A stretch of 64,000 nt of DNA from Planctomycetota bacterium. GTDB lineage: Bacteria > Planctomycetota > UBA1135 > GCA-002686595. Location of the stretch: NCBI GenBank assembly GCA_002683825.1, contig NYUD01000064.1, forward strand, positions 62,001-126,000, written 5' to 3'. The translations under genes and the position numbers were made by a program. Below, piece after piece: positions 18,221-26,472 of this stretch (position 1 is the stretch's first letter; each line of letters starts with the position of its first letter). The notes beneath the pieces are model-generated. The model saw only the letters and a list, made by a program, of their open reading frames with translations. It did no database searches and was not told the origin of the DNA.

Positions 18221-18519
18221 GACAGTAAGTGCTAGCAGAGACGGCTCGGGGAAAGGCGGCGAAATCAGGGGAATTTGTGGAAAGGGGGGGGTTGGATCGT
18301 CCGGCCAGGCAGGGGCGGGGCCTCGCTTTACGTTGACGGGTCCAGCTCGATATCGCAGACTGCATCGCCTTTATCAGACTGCACAGTCCTTAAAAAGAAG
18401 GTGCGAAGAATCGATCGGTTCGCGGCTAGGGCCCTTGGACGAGCGAAGGGAAGCGGGGCAGCCTGCTTGCCTTCTCTTTTTTAATGGGCATCTGCGCCGA
18501 GGCCAACCTCTACCCCACC
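18221..18519. other. Divergent intergenic region upstream of nusA
   Basis: About 300 bases between the AAA+ regulator (minus) and nusA (plus). No rimP or other gene fits here. It contains TTGACG at 18332-18337, a pair of CAGACTGCA direct repeats (annotated separately), an A-rich TTAAAAAG segment near 18390, and a weak GGCA/TGCC hairpin followed by TTCTCTTTTTT just before nusA that could act as an attenuator. No clear -10 box is seen. Confidence 0.4.
18356..18388. promoter_or_regulatory. Direct repeat plus palindrome upstream of nusA
   Basis: CAGACTGCA occurs at 18356-18364 and again at 18375-18383, 19 bases start to start. The second copy runs into a perfect palindrome, GACTGCACAGTC (18377-18388). 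Two near-identical half sites almost two helical turns apart upstream of the nusA operon suggest an operator, but no regulator is identified. Confidence 0.3.
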
Positions 18520-19704
18520 ATGAACGCCGAAGACCTCTTGCGGATGATCGATGTCCTCCATAGAGAGAAGGACATATCCAAGGAAGTTCTCTTCCTCGGA
18601 TTGGAAGAAGCGATCGCTGCCGCGGTTCGCAAACGGCTAGGGGTCGGCGAAGACCTGATCGTAAATATCGATCGTAGCGACGGAGAAATCTCCGTCGAAG
18701 ACGACGAGGGCGAATACGAGTTCGATCTCGAAGATCTGGGACGGATCGCCGCCCAGGCCTGCAAGCAGACGTTCCTGCAGAAGGTCCGCGAGGCCGAGCG
18801 GGACGTCCTCTACGACGAGTACGAGACCCGTGTGGGCAGCCTGATCAACGGGACGGTCCAGCGTTTCGACTCCGACAATCTGGTCATCAACCTCGGTCGT
18901 ACCGAGGCCTTCCTGCCCCGGGAAGAGCGTGTGCGAGGCGAGACCTTCTCTCCCGGGGACCGCATCCGAGCGATCGTCCTCGAGGTGCGCAAGGAGGGGC
19001 CTCGCGTCCGCATCATCGTCAGCCGTACGCACCCCGACCTGGTGCGCCGGCTGTTCGAACTCGAGGTCCCCGAGATCGCCGACAACATCATCGAGATCCG
19101 CAGGGTCGTCCGCGAGCCGGGGTACCGAACGAAGATGGCGGTTCTTTCGCAGGATCCAAAAATCGACTGCATAGGTGCCTGCGTCGGTGTCCGCGGCTCA
19201 CGCATCAAAGCGGTGATCGACGAGCTACGGGGCGAGCGGATCGACATCATCCGCTGGAGCGACTCGCTCGAAACGTTGGTGATGAACGGCCTGAAACCTG
19301 CCACGATTCACCTGGACAATATTTACGCCGACGTCGACAACCATGCGGTAGTTGTCGTTGTCGACGAAGACCAGCAGTCCCTCGCCATCGGCAAGAAGGG
19401 TCAGAATGTGCGTTTGGCCAGTCGTCTCTGCGGCTGGGACATCGACATCAAGACCCGCGAAGAGTTCGAAGCCGAGGGATTTGGCACCTCCTCCGCGGAT
19501 CACCCCAAGCGTGACTCGCCTGCAGGCGGTAAAAGCGGCTCAGAAGACCCCGAAGGAGGGGCTGCTGACGCCCAGGACCCTGGCGTTCAGAGCGCCGAAT
19601 TGAAACCGATTCCCGAGAAGTCACCTGACACCCCCGGTGAAACGGACTCGTCGGATTCGGGCGAGGCCTCCTCCCGAGCCGCTCAAGCAGGAGCCGAAAA
19701 CTAA
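18520..19704 (+). CDS. nusA: Transcription termination/antitermination factor NusA
   Basis: Predicted 394 residues from ATG 18520, where the family-typical MNAEDLLRMIDVLHREK begins; the in-frame ATG at 18484 adds only 12 unusual residues. NusA binds RNA polymerase and nascent RNA, controlling pausing, termination and antitermination. Domains in order: N-terminal RNAP-binding domain (1-100), S1 (about 102-170, VGSLINGTVQRF), KH1 (about 216-260, IGACVGVRGSRIKAV) and KH2 (about 281-320, LAIGKKGQNVRLASRL). An acidic/Ser-Gly disordered tail of about 70 residues replaces the E. coli-type C-terminal repeats. It is followed by infB after 78 bases. The usual upstream rimP is absent. Confidence 0.95.
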   Translation: MNAEDLLRMIDVLHREKDISKEVLFLGLEEAIAAAVRKRLGVGEDLIVNIDRSDGEISVEDDEGEYEFDLEDLGRIAAQACKQTFLQKVREAERDVLYDEYETRVGSLINGTVQRFDSDNLVINLGRTEAFLPREERVRGETFSPGDRIRAIVLEVRKEGPRVRIIVSRTHPDLVRRLFELEVPEIADNIIEIRRVVREPGYRTKMAVLSQDPKIDCIGACVGVRGSRIKAVIDELRGERIDIIRWSDSLETLVMNGLKPATIHLDNIYADVDNHAVVVVVDEDQQSLAIGKKGQNVRLASRLCGWDIDIKTREEFEAEGFGTSSADHPKRDSPAGGKSGSEDPEGGAADAQDPGVQSAELKPIPEKSPDTPGETDSSDSGEASSRAAQAGAEN

Positions 19705-19782
19705 AGGCACGAGGCACGGCGAGACTTCGGCAAGGACTCGCTGACCTATCTCTTCTCTGCAAGCTCCCAAAACAACAAGCAC

Positions 19783-22656
19783 TTGAGTTCCAAAAAGCGC
19801 GTCTACGACCTGGCGAAGGAGTACGGCATGACCGGCCAAGAGCTGGCGGCCAAACTCCGCCTGCTAGGCTTTGCCAAGGTCAAGAGCCACATGACGGCCC
19901 TGTCGGATCCCGAGGTGCTCGAGATTCAGGCCCGGCTCGAAGCCTACGGATATCTCGGGGAAGCCCCCGGCCCCACCGTACAGACGATCGACGGCGTCAA
20001 GATCAAGCGGAAGAAGAAGAAGCCGTCGGCCAAACCGAAAGAAACGGCCGCGGCACCTGCGTCGGAACCCGAGCCGCAGACTGAGCTGAAGCCCGATGCT
20101 GTCCGAGCGGCGGACGCTTCCGGCAAGGAGCGGGAGAGCGAGCAACCGGTAGGGCAACAGACCCCCGAGGAGCTCGACCTACTCGATGCGATCGCGCAGG
20201 AAAAGCCTGCTCCAGCCCAGGATGAAGAGCTCGAACCTGCCCCCGAACCCACCCTAGAAAAAGCCTCACCCGTGGGCGCGTCGAAAGAGGTGGAGGAAGC
20301 GGTCCCCTCCCCCACCGAGGGGCTCGCCCCCCAGCCCGGCGAAGCCCCGGACGCAGTCCGGCTTGTAGCCGATTCCGACTTGTCGGCCGAGCTCGATCTG
20401 CCCGTCCAGGCGTTGGAAGGGCGAGGGATCGCGTCCACCGAAATGGCGCCGGCCGCAGAGGAGACGGCCACAGCTGCCAGCTCCAAGGACGGGGAAAAGA
20501 CCAAGAAGAAGCGCAAGAAGAAGAAGAAGAAAGAGGAAGAGGATTCCGCTCGCCCCTCCCTCAAGCGCAAGGGCGGAAAGGTCGTGGGATTCATCGACCC
20601 CGCCCAGTTTCAAAAACGCCCGGAACAAAAGGCCGTTTCGCGCCGCCTCCGTTCGTCCGACGACGTCGTTCCCAATGTCATGCCGACCATGGGAAACCGT
20701 CGCTCCGGAATGGTGCGCGGCGACACAACCCGCGGAGCATTGACCGCCCAACAGCTCCGCGAACGCGAAGCGGGACGCTTCCTGCGTCGGCGCCGGATTC
20801 AGCAGCAACAGCAAGGTTCCGGTGGCAGCCGCCGCACGACAGGGCGTCAGATGGATCCGTCCCTGGGGTCGCCCCACGCCGGCTCGGTGGTCAAGATCGA
20901 CGCCCCGATCACACTGAAAAAGCTCGCCAACACCCTGGCGGTCAAGGAGAACCAGGTTCTTCGCGTCGCCCTCAAACAGGTCGGCTTCGGCATCAACATC
21001 AACTCGGTCATCGATGAAGAGACGGCCGTTCTCCTCGCCCACGAATTCGAAGTTGAAATCGACGTACGGGAAGAGGTGGCAGCCGAGGAGCAGCTCTTGC
21101 ATGAGCTCGCGGAGGAACGGGGCAAGGTCGGCGAAGAAAACCTCGTAAAGCGCGCCCCGTGCGTGGCCTTCCTCGGACACGTCGACCACGGCAAGACCAC
21201 TCTGATCGACTCGATTCGCCGCTCGCGAATCACCTCCGGCGAGGCCGGCGGCATAACCCAGCATATCGGCGCATACCAGGTCACGACACAGCATGGCCAC
21301 ACGCTCACGATCGTCGACACCCCGGGCCACGCTGCCTTTACGGCCATGCGTGCCCGCGGCGCGAACGCCGTGGACATCGTCGTGCTTGTCGTCGCCGCTG
21401 AGGACGGGGTCAAGCCCCAAACCGAAGAGGCGTACAACCACGCCAAGGTAGCTAAGACGCCAGTGGTCGTGGCTATCAACAAGATCGACAAGGCCGGAGC
21501 CAACGCCGAGCGCGTACGCAACGAACTCTCCGCACTCGGCCTGACGCCGGAAGAATGGGGCGGCGAAACGGCCATGATGGAGATCTCGGCATTGCAGTCG
21601 ACGGGAATCGAGGAACTCCTCGAACGTGTCTTCCTCGAAAGCGAAGTGCTCGAGCTCAAGTGCCACGAAAGGGGCCCGGCCTCGGGCGTCGTTCTCGAGG
21701 CCCAAGTGCAGCAGGGCAAGGGCAAGATCGCCCACCTCCTCATCCAGGACGGCAGTCTGAAAAAGGGCGACGTCATCCTGGCGGGCGAGGGCTATGGCAA
21801 GGTGCGCGCCATCTGCAACGACCAGGGCGAGCAGCTGAAGGAGGCCGGTCCGTCACTGCCCGTAGAAATTACGGGTCTCAACGAGTTGCCCGGCGTCAGC
21901 GACACGTTCCACGTCGTCGAGTCTCTCGACCGTGCGCAGGAAGTGGCCAACGAACGCGCTCGCAAGAACCGCCAGCTCTCACAGGTTGAGCGCCGTCAGG
22001 TCAGTCGCGACAATATCCTCGAAGCTGTCGCCCAACAGGACAAGCCGACCATCAACATCATCGTGAAGGCCGACATGCAGGGGTCGGTCGAGGTGTTGAA
22101 GCAACAGATCGGCGAAATGGGGCACGAGGATGTGAACGTCAAGATGGTCCATTCCGGTGTCGGTGCGGTCCTGGAAAGTGACGTAGATCTGGCCGTCAAC
22201 TCCGAGGCGCGGATTCTCGCCTTCCACACCGCCGCCAACAACAAGGTGCGCCAGCTTGCGGACCGCTCGGGCATCGACATCAAGATCTACAGCGTCATCT
22301 ACGAATTACTGGATGACATCATGCGTCTCATGGAGGGTGAGCTGGCCCCCGAGTACGTCGAAGAAATCACAGGACACATCGAGATCCGACGTATCTTCAA
22401 GTCCTCGAAACTGGGCAACATCGCCGGCTGCTACGTTCTGGACGGCAAGGTCGCGCGCAGCAACAAGATTCGCCTCCTGCGCGACGACAACGTGGTCCAC
22501 ACGGGTTCGCTGGCTTCTCTCCGTCGCGAATCCGATGACGCCAAAGATGTCCGCGAAGGGTTCGAGTGCGGCGTTGTCCTGAAGGGTTTCAATGACATCG
22601 AAGAAGGCGACGTCATCGAGGCCTACAAGATCAACGAAGTCAAGCGGAAGCTCTAG
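19783..22656 (+). CDS. infB: Translation initiation factor IF-2
   Basis: A 957-residue GTPase that delivers initiator tRNA to the 30S subunit. The start is TTG at 19783 with no visible ribosome site. It is accepted because the family N-terminus (SSKKRVYDLAKEYGMTG) begins there and no in-frame ATG or GTG lies between it and the previous gene. Residues 1-52 form IF2-N; about 60-350 is a charged, Pro/Glu/Lys-rich linker with a lysine run near 250; a second IF2-N follows at about 375-430. The G domain has GHVDHGKT (465), DTPGH (about 513) and NKID (about 566), then domains II, III and IV. It sits between nusA and rbfA as in most bacteria. Confidence 0.96.
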   Translation: MSSKKRVYDLAKEYGMTGQELAAKLRLLGFAKVKSHMTALSDPEVLEIQARLEAYGYLGEAPGPTVQTIDGVKIKRKKKKPSAKPKETAAAPASEPEPQTELKPDAVRAADASGKERESEQPVGQQTPEELDLLDAIAQEKPAPAQDEELEPAPEPTLEKASPVGASKEVEEAVPSPTEGLAPQPGEAPDAVRLVADSDLSAELDLPVQALEGRGIASTEMAPAAEETATAASSKDGEKTKKKRKKKKKKEEEDSARPSLKRKGGKVVGFIDPAQFQKRPEQKAVSRRLRSSDDVVPNVMPTMGNRRSGMVRGDTTRGALTAQQLREREAGRFLRRRRIQQQQQGSGGSRRTTGRQMDPSLGSPHAGSVVKIDAPITLKKLANTLAVKENQVLRVALKQVGFGININSVIDEETAVLLAHEFEVEIDVREEVAAEEQLLHELAEERGKVGEENLVKRAPCVAFLGHVDHGKTTLIDSIRRSRITSGEAGGITQHIGAYQVTTQHGHTLTIVDTPGHAAFTAMRARGANAVDIVVLVVAAEDGVKPQTEEAYNHAKVAKTPVVVAINKIDKAGANAERVRNELSALGLTPEEWGGETAMMEISALQSTGIEELLERVFLESEVLELKCHERGPASGVVLEAQVQQGKGKIAHLLIQDGSLKKGDVILAGEGYGKVRAICNDQGEQLKEAGPSLPVEITGLNELPGVSDTFHVVESLDRAQEVANERARKNRQLSQVERRQVSRDNILEAVAQQDKPTINIIVKADMQGSVEVLKQQIGEMGHEDVNVKMVHSGVGAVLESDVDLAVNSEARILAFHTAANNKVRQLADRSGIDIKIYSVIYELLDDIMRLMEGELAPEYVEEITGHIEIRRIFKSSKLGNIAGCYVLDGKVARSNKIRLLRDDNVVHTGSLASLRRESDDAKDVREGFECGVVLKGFNDIEEGDVIEAYKINEVKRKL

Positions 22657-22676
22657 CAGCAGAGGAGGAGGGCGCG

Positions 22677-23150
22677 ATGACCAATCCGCGCACAAGGGCA
22701 AAGATCGAGGCGCGTATCCACGAGCGGGTCGCCTATTGTGTCGAGTTCGAACTCAACGATCCGCGCTCCAGCTTCATCACCGTCACCGGCGTGAAGATCT
22801 CGAACGACCTGGCGGTTGCAAGGGTCTCGTATTCAATCTTCGGCACCAAGGGGGAAAAAAGCAAAGCCGCCCACATGCTCGAGGATGCGTCAGGTTTCGT
22901 GCGCAGGCAGCTCGGACGCGTCCTGAACACGAAACGTATACCCCACCTGATCTGGATCTACGACGACTCGGCCGAGATCCAGGAAGAGGTGGAACGCGCG
23001 ATCACGTCAGCACTGAATCACGACCGCGAGATCAATCCCGACGCGCACTCGGAAATCGAGGAAACGGAACCACCGCAAGCGGCTCGAGATGAAGTCGAAC
23101 TGGAGTACCTGGACTTCCTGAATGCGCAGGAGGAAGAGGAAGGCAAGTAG
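22677..23150 (+). CDS. rbfA: Ribosome-binding factor A
   Basis: A 157-residue KH-fold protein that binds the 30S subunit and assists 16S rRNA maturation. A strong AGGAGGA ribosome site lies 8 bases before ATG 22677, and the infB stop is 20 bases upstream. Family features are the N-terminal IHERVAYCVEFELNDPR, the central FITVTGVKISNDLAVARVSY, and the C-terminal RVLNTKRIPHLIWIYDDS. A Glu-rich tail of about 40 residues is extra. In most bacteria truB follows rbfA; here the next gene is convergent and begins only 2 bases after the rbfA stop, so truB is absent from this position. Confidence 0.95.
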   Translation: MTNPRTRAKIEARIHERVAYCVEFELNDPRSSFITVTGVKISNDLAVARVSYSIFGTKGEKSKAAHMLEDASGFVRRQLGRVLNTKRIPHLIWIYDDSAEIQEEVERAITSALNHDREINPDAHSEIEETEPPQAARDEVELEYLDFLNAQEEEEGK

Positions 23151-23152
23151 CC

Positions 23153-24916
23153 TCACTCCACCGGCCGCGCGTAGTCAAAGTACCCGATGAACATCTCCTC
23201 GGAGTTCTGTTCCCCGCCCTCCACCTTCATCTGGGGATCTGGGTTGTCGGCGTCTTGCTCCGAGTTATCAAAGTGGCCTACACATTCCAGGCGGGACCCC
23301 GCCGGCAGGAAGAACGGGTCCGCTAGCACGTAGGACTCCTGCCAGTTGTAGTCGAATTCCACGGCCAACAGATCCTGGGTGCCGCCGTCCGGGTAGTGCA
23401 CCGTGTACTTGAAGTCCTTCCCCCGGGTATGCATACGCGGCAAGAACGCCAAGATCCCGGTGTCTTCCACGATCCTCTTCTGGACTCGTACCTCGTGATT
23501 GGAGGCTCCCGGGGGAATCACGAACTCGTCCTGAAAGAGAGCGTCGGCCACGACCTCAAACTCGGGCTTCTCGTCGCAGAAAACCAGCCCCAGGCTTGAG
23601 CGGTCAAAACGCTCCTTGCCGTTCGGTATGTAATGCACCTGGAAGACGAGGCGGGCTCCGGCCGGGAGGCGCCTGCCATGGCCGAGCGGGTAGGTCCTCG
23701 AATGCTCTCCCGGCACGCCGGCCGCGAGATAGCGCTTGAAGGCCTCACGCCTGCGGGTCGTGTCGTCGCCCTTTCCGGACTCGTCCGCAAAGACAAGGAT
23801 GTGACGCACGACGTCCGGGGCCCCCGCCCGGGTTTCGACCGCCTGGATCCACCGATCCTCGGGGTAGGTCGTCTCGGTCGTGAAGTATCGATAGGAGACA
23901 ACCCCTTCGCGGGGCACCTCGAAGCCTCTCTCCGAAAGCACCTCTCGCCGGGCGAGATCCCGCTGCATTTCGAACACGGCATCAGGCTCGCCGATGCTCC
24001 AACCCGCGGGCCATTTCTTTGCTCCGGGGGCCTCTGCGGCAACCCCTCGCGGCATCCCACCATCGACCCAGGCGAGGAGCTGTTTCTGTTGCTTCGGCTC
24101 GAGCCTGCGCTCGTTGCAGAACATGCCGTTGAACTCCTTGCGTGCATTCCACGGCGGCATGCGCTCCTCTGCCACCACGAGCGAGATCTCCTTCCCCCAT
24201 CCACGCGCCTGTTCGTAGGTTTGCAGCGCAAAGGGTCCCGCTTGCTCCGGGCGGTGGCAGGTCTCGCAGTTCTCTTGAAGGATCGGCGCGATGTGGCGCG
24301 TCCAGGTGACCGCTTCCGGCAGCTCCTCTTCGGGCAAGATCGTCAGCAAGCACCCCGGAGCCGGCGTCTCCCCCACGGGTGGTGTCTCGCCCTTCAAGAC
24401 CGCCTCGAGCGCGAGCACCAGGTACCTCTTTGTCGGAGCCGGCTTGGCGGCCCCGAGGCTGTACTGGTCGTCGATCGCACCGCTGTACTGAAGCTCACCA
24501 TCGGCATCGAAGAGATACACCTGAGTGGTCGTCTTCGCCCCCAGAGCTCGGGTCAGCTCCTGGCGGAAGTCCTTGTAGATCTCGATCCCGAGCCCCAGCT
24601 CTTTAGCTTCGACACCGATCGTCTTGCGCGAATCCTGGGGCGATGCATTGACCCCCATGAAACGCACTCCTTTCGGGCCATACCGCTCTGACAGTTCGTT
24701 GAGGCGGCTCGCGTACTTGTTCGAAATCGGACACCCGACCCCCGTATACGCGACGACCAGAGGGGTCTTGGCCGCGACCCGACTCGAAAACAGGATCTCG
24801 TTCCCGGCGAGATCCAGCAGGGTGACGGCCTTCAGACCCTCGAGGTCTGTGGAAGCCCCAAGTCCCGTCAAGAGGAGCGAAGGGAGCAGGAGGAAAGCAC
24901 GGCCGGAGGTCTTCAT
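23153..24916 (-). CDS. Redoxin / c-type haem / copper monooxygenase-like fusion protein
   Basis: Predicted 587 residues from ATG 24916, where a signal peptide (FLLLPSLLLTGLGAS) begins; the 34 upstream residues of the longest frame are not convincing. Residues about 24-190 are a thioredoxin-like/redoxin domain with a single-cysteine site GCPISNKY (Cys62). A c-type haem motif CETCH is at about 217. The C-terminal half resembles ascorbate-dependent type II copper monooxygenases (PHM/DBM), with histidines in VVRHILVF (about 370), FQVHYIPNG (about 428) and PRMHTRG (about 494). This points to an exported redox enzyme that could hydroxylate an unknown substrate. It converges on rbfA (2-base gap) and follows cysS by 73 bases. 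Confidence 0.75.
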   Translation of the reverse strand: MKTSGRAFLLLPSLLLTGLGASTDLEGLKAVTLLDLAGNEILFSSRVAAKTPLVVAYTGVGCPISNKYASRLNELSERYGPKGVRFMGVNASPQDSRKTIGVEAKELGLGIEIYKDFRQELTRALGAKTTTQVYLFDADGELQYSGAIDDQYSLGAAKPAPTKRYLVLALEAVLKGETPPVGETPAPGCLLTILPEEELPEAVTWTRHIAPILQENCETCHRPEQAGPFALQTYEQARGWGKEISLVVAEERMPPWNARKEFNGMFCNERRLEPKQQKQLLAWVDGGMPRGVAAEAPGAKKWPAGWSIGEPDAVFEMQRDLARREVLSERGFEVPREGVVSYRYFTTETTYPEDRWIQAVETRAGAPDVVRHILVFADESGKGDDTTRRREAFKRYLAAGVPGEHSRTYPLGHGRRLPAGARLVFQVHYIPNGKERFDRSSLGLVFCDEKPEFEVVADALFQDEFVIPPGASNHEVRVQKRIVEDTGILAFLPRMHTRGKDFKYTVHYPDGGTQDLLAVEFDYNWQESYVLADPFFLPAGSRLECVGHFDNSEQDADNPDPQMKVEGGEQNSEEMFIGYFDYARPVE

Positions 24917-24989
24917 CGTGAAAGGGGAAGGCAGCGCAGGACGATTCTCCTCCTGAAAGGGTCGCGCAGAGGCTGCCTGATAGGTCCCC

Positions 24990-26414
24990 TTACCCCTTCT
25001 TCCTCCAGATCGTACCATCCGGCGTGTCCTGCACGACGACGTCGAGCTCGTTCAGCTCGTCACGGATTCGATCGGAAGCGGCCCAGTCCTGGGTTTCGCG
25101 CGCGTGCACACGGGCTGCGATGAGCTCATGTACGCGGGCGTCGAGGGTGTCTTCCTCCAGCTTGATCACGCCGACCACGCTGTTGGCTTTCTTCAAGAAT
25201 GCCATTGCGCGCTGGGCCGCCGCGGTCCCCAGACTTCCTTCAAGGGCCGTGGAACGCAATTCGAAGAGCGACGCCAGTGCCTGGGGCATGTTGAGATCGT
25301 CGTTGAGACCGTCCTCGAAGCTCTTCTGTGCCGAATCGACCGCGGCGCTCCCCTCGTCCGCATCCGCCGCGGCGCCCGTGCCTGCACATGAAAGGCGCAG
25401 CCTGTGGGCCAGATCGTCGAGCTTCTCGAGAGCCGCGCGGGACTCCTCGAGAATCTCCCACGTGAAGTTGAGCGGCTGGCGATAGTGACCGCGCATCAGT
25501 GCGTAGCGCAACGCACGCGGCTGATAGCCGCGTTCCTTGACGTCGTCGAGCGTGTAAACGTTGCCCAAGCTCTTCGACATCTTCCCGCCGTCCACGGTCA
25601 GGAATTTTGCATGCATCCAGAAGCGGGCGAAGGTCACGCCGGTGAAGCACTCCGACTGGGCGATCTCGCATTCGTGGTGCGGAAAGACATTGTCTTCGCC
25701 TCCCGTGTGGATGTCGAGTTCGTCTCCCAACAGCTTGCGCGCCATCGCGCTGCATTCGATGTGCCACCCCGGGAACCCGTCGGGGCCGAAGCGGCTGTCC
25801 CACTTCATCAGGTGCTTGGGGTCGGCCTTCCACAACGCGAAATCCGCGGGGTGACGTTTGTCTTCGCGCACCTCAACGCGCTTGCCGGCTTCGAGATCCT
25901 CGACCTTGTTCCCCGAAAGGCGGCCGTAGCGCGGAAACGTTGTGACGTCGAAGTACACGTTTCCCGCCTTCTCGTAGGCGTGTCCCTTCTCGATCAGCCC
26001 GTTGATGATTTCGAGCATCTCGGGGATGTGATCCGTCGCCCGGGGGTAGGCCATCGGAGCCAACACGCCAAGCTCTCGGACGTCGGCAAGGAAGAGCTCG
26101 GCATAGCCGTCCGCGATCTTCTGCGGATCGATCTTCTCCCGTCGGGCCTGGGCCTCGATCTTGTCCTCGCCGTCCATGTCCGCGTCGTCTGTCAGGTGGC
26201 CGACGTCGGTGATGTTCATCACCTGCGAGACCTCCAGGCCCAGGTACTCGAGCCAGCGCCGCAGAAGATCGGCAAACAAGAACGAGCGAAAATTCCCGAT
26301 ATGCTGGCGGTTGTATACCGTCGGTCCACAGTTGTACATACGCACCCGGCCCGGCTCGCGGGGGGTGAAGATCTCTTTACGCCGGGTCAGCGAGTTGAAG
26401 ACGCGAAAGCTCAT
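24990..26414 (-). CDS. cysS: Cysteinyl-tRNA synthetase
   Basis: Predicted 474 residues from ATG 26414 (MSFRVFNSLTRRKEIF); the 112-residue upstream extension of the open frame crosses into the divergent kinase gene and is rejected. This class I synthetase charges tRNA-Cys. Visible are the zinc and HIGH region YNCGPTVYNRQHIGN (about 28-42), further zinc ligands in GWHIECSAM and HHECEIAQSE, and KMSKS as GGKMSKSLGN. The C-terminal anticodon-binding helical bundle contains a short Ala/Asp-rich insertion (about 360-385). It is divergent from the kinase gene across 58 bases that must hold both promoters. Confidence 0.97.
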   Translation of the reverse strand: MSFRVFNSLTRRKEIFTPREPGRVRMYNCGPTVYNRQHIGNFRSFLFADLLRRWLEYLGLEVSQVMNITDVGHLTDDADMDGEDKIEAQARREKIDPQKIADGYAELFLADVRELGVLAPMAYPRATDHIPEMLEIINGLIEKGHAYEKAGNVYFDVTTFPRYGRLSGNKVEDLEAGKRVEVREDKRHPADFALWKADPKHLMKWDSRFGPDGFPGWHIECSAMARKLLGDELDIHTGGEDNVFPHHECEIAQSECFTGVTFARFWMHAKFLTVDGGKMSKSLGNVYTLDDVKERGYQPRALRYALMRGHYRQPLNFTWEILEESRAALEKLDDLAHRLRLSCAGTGAAADADEGSAAVDSAQKSFEDGLNDDLNMPQALASLFELRSTALEGSLGTAAAQRAMAFLKKANSVVGVIKLEEDTLDARVHELIAARVHARETQDWAASDRIRDELNELDVVVQDTPDGTIWRKKG

Positions 26415-26472
26415 GGGGGTGGTCGGAATTGTTCGCAAGAAGTGCGAAGTCGAGGGATGATAGAGGATTCCC

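Noticed and set aside
20266..21735. 489-codon minus-strand open frame inside infB
   Set aside because: infB is certain from its motifs; the antisense frame has no recognisable features.
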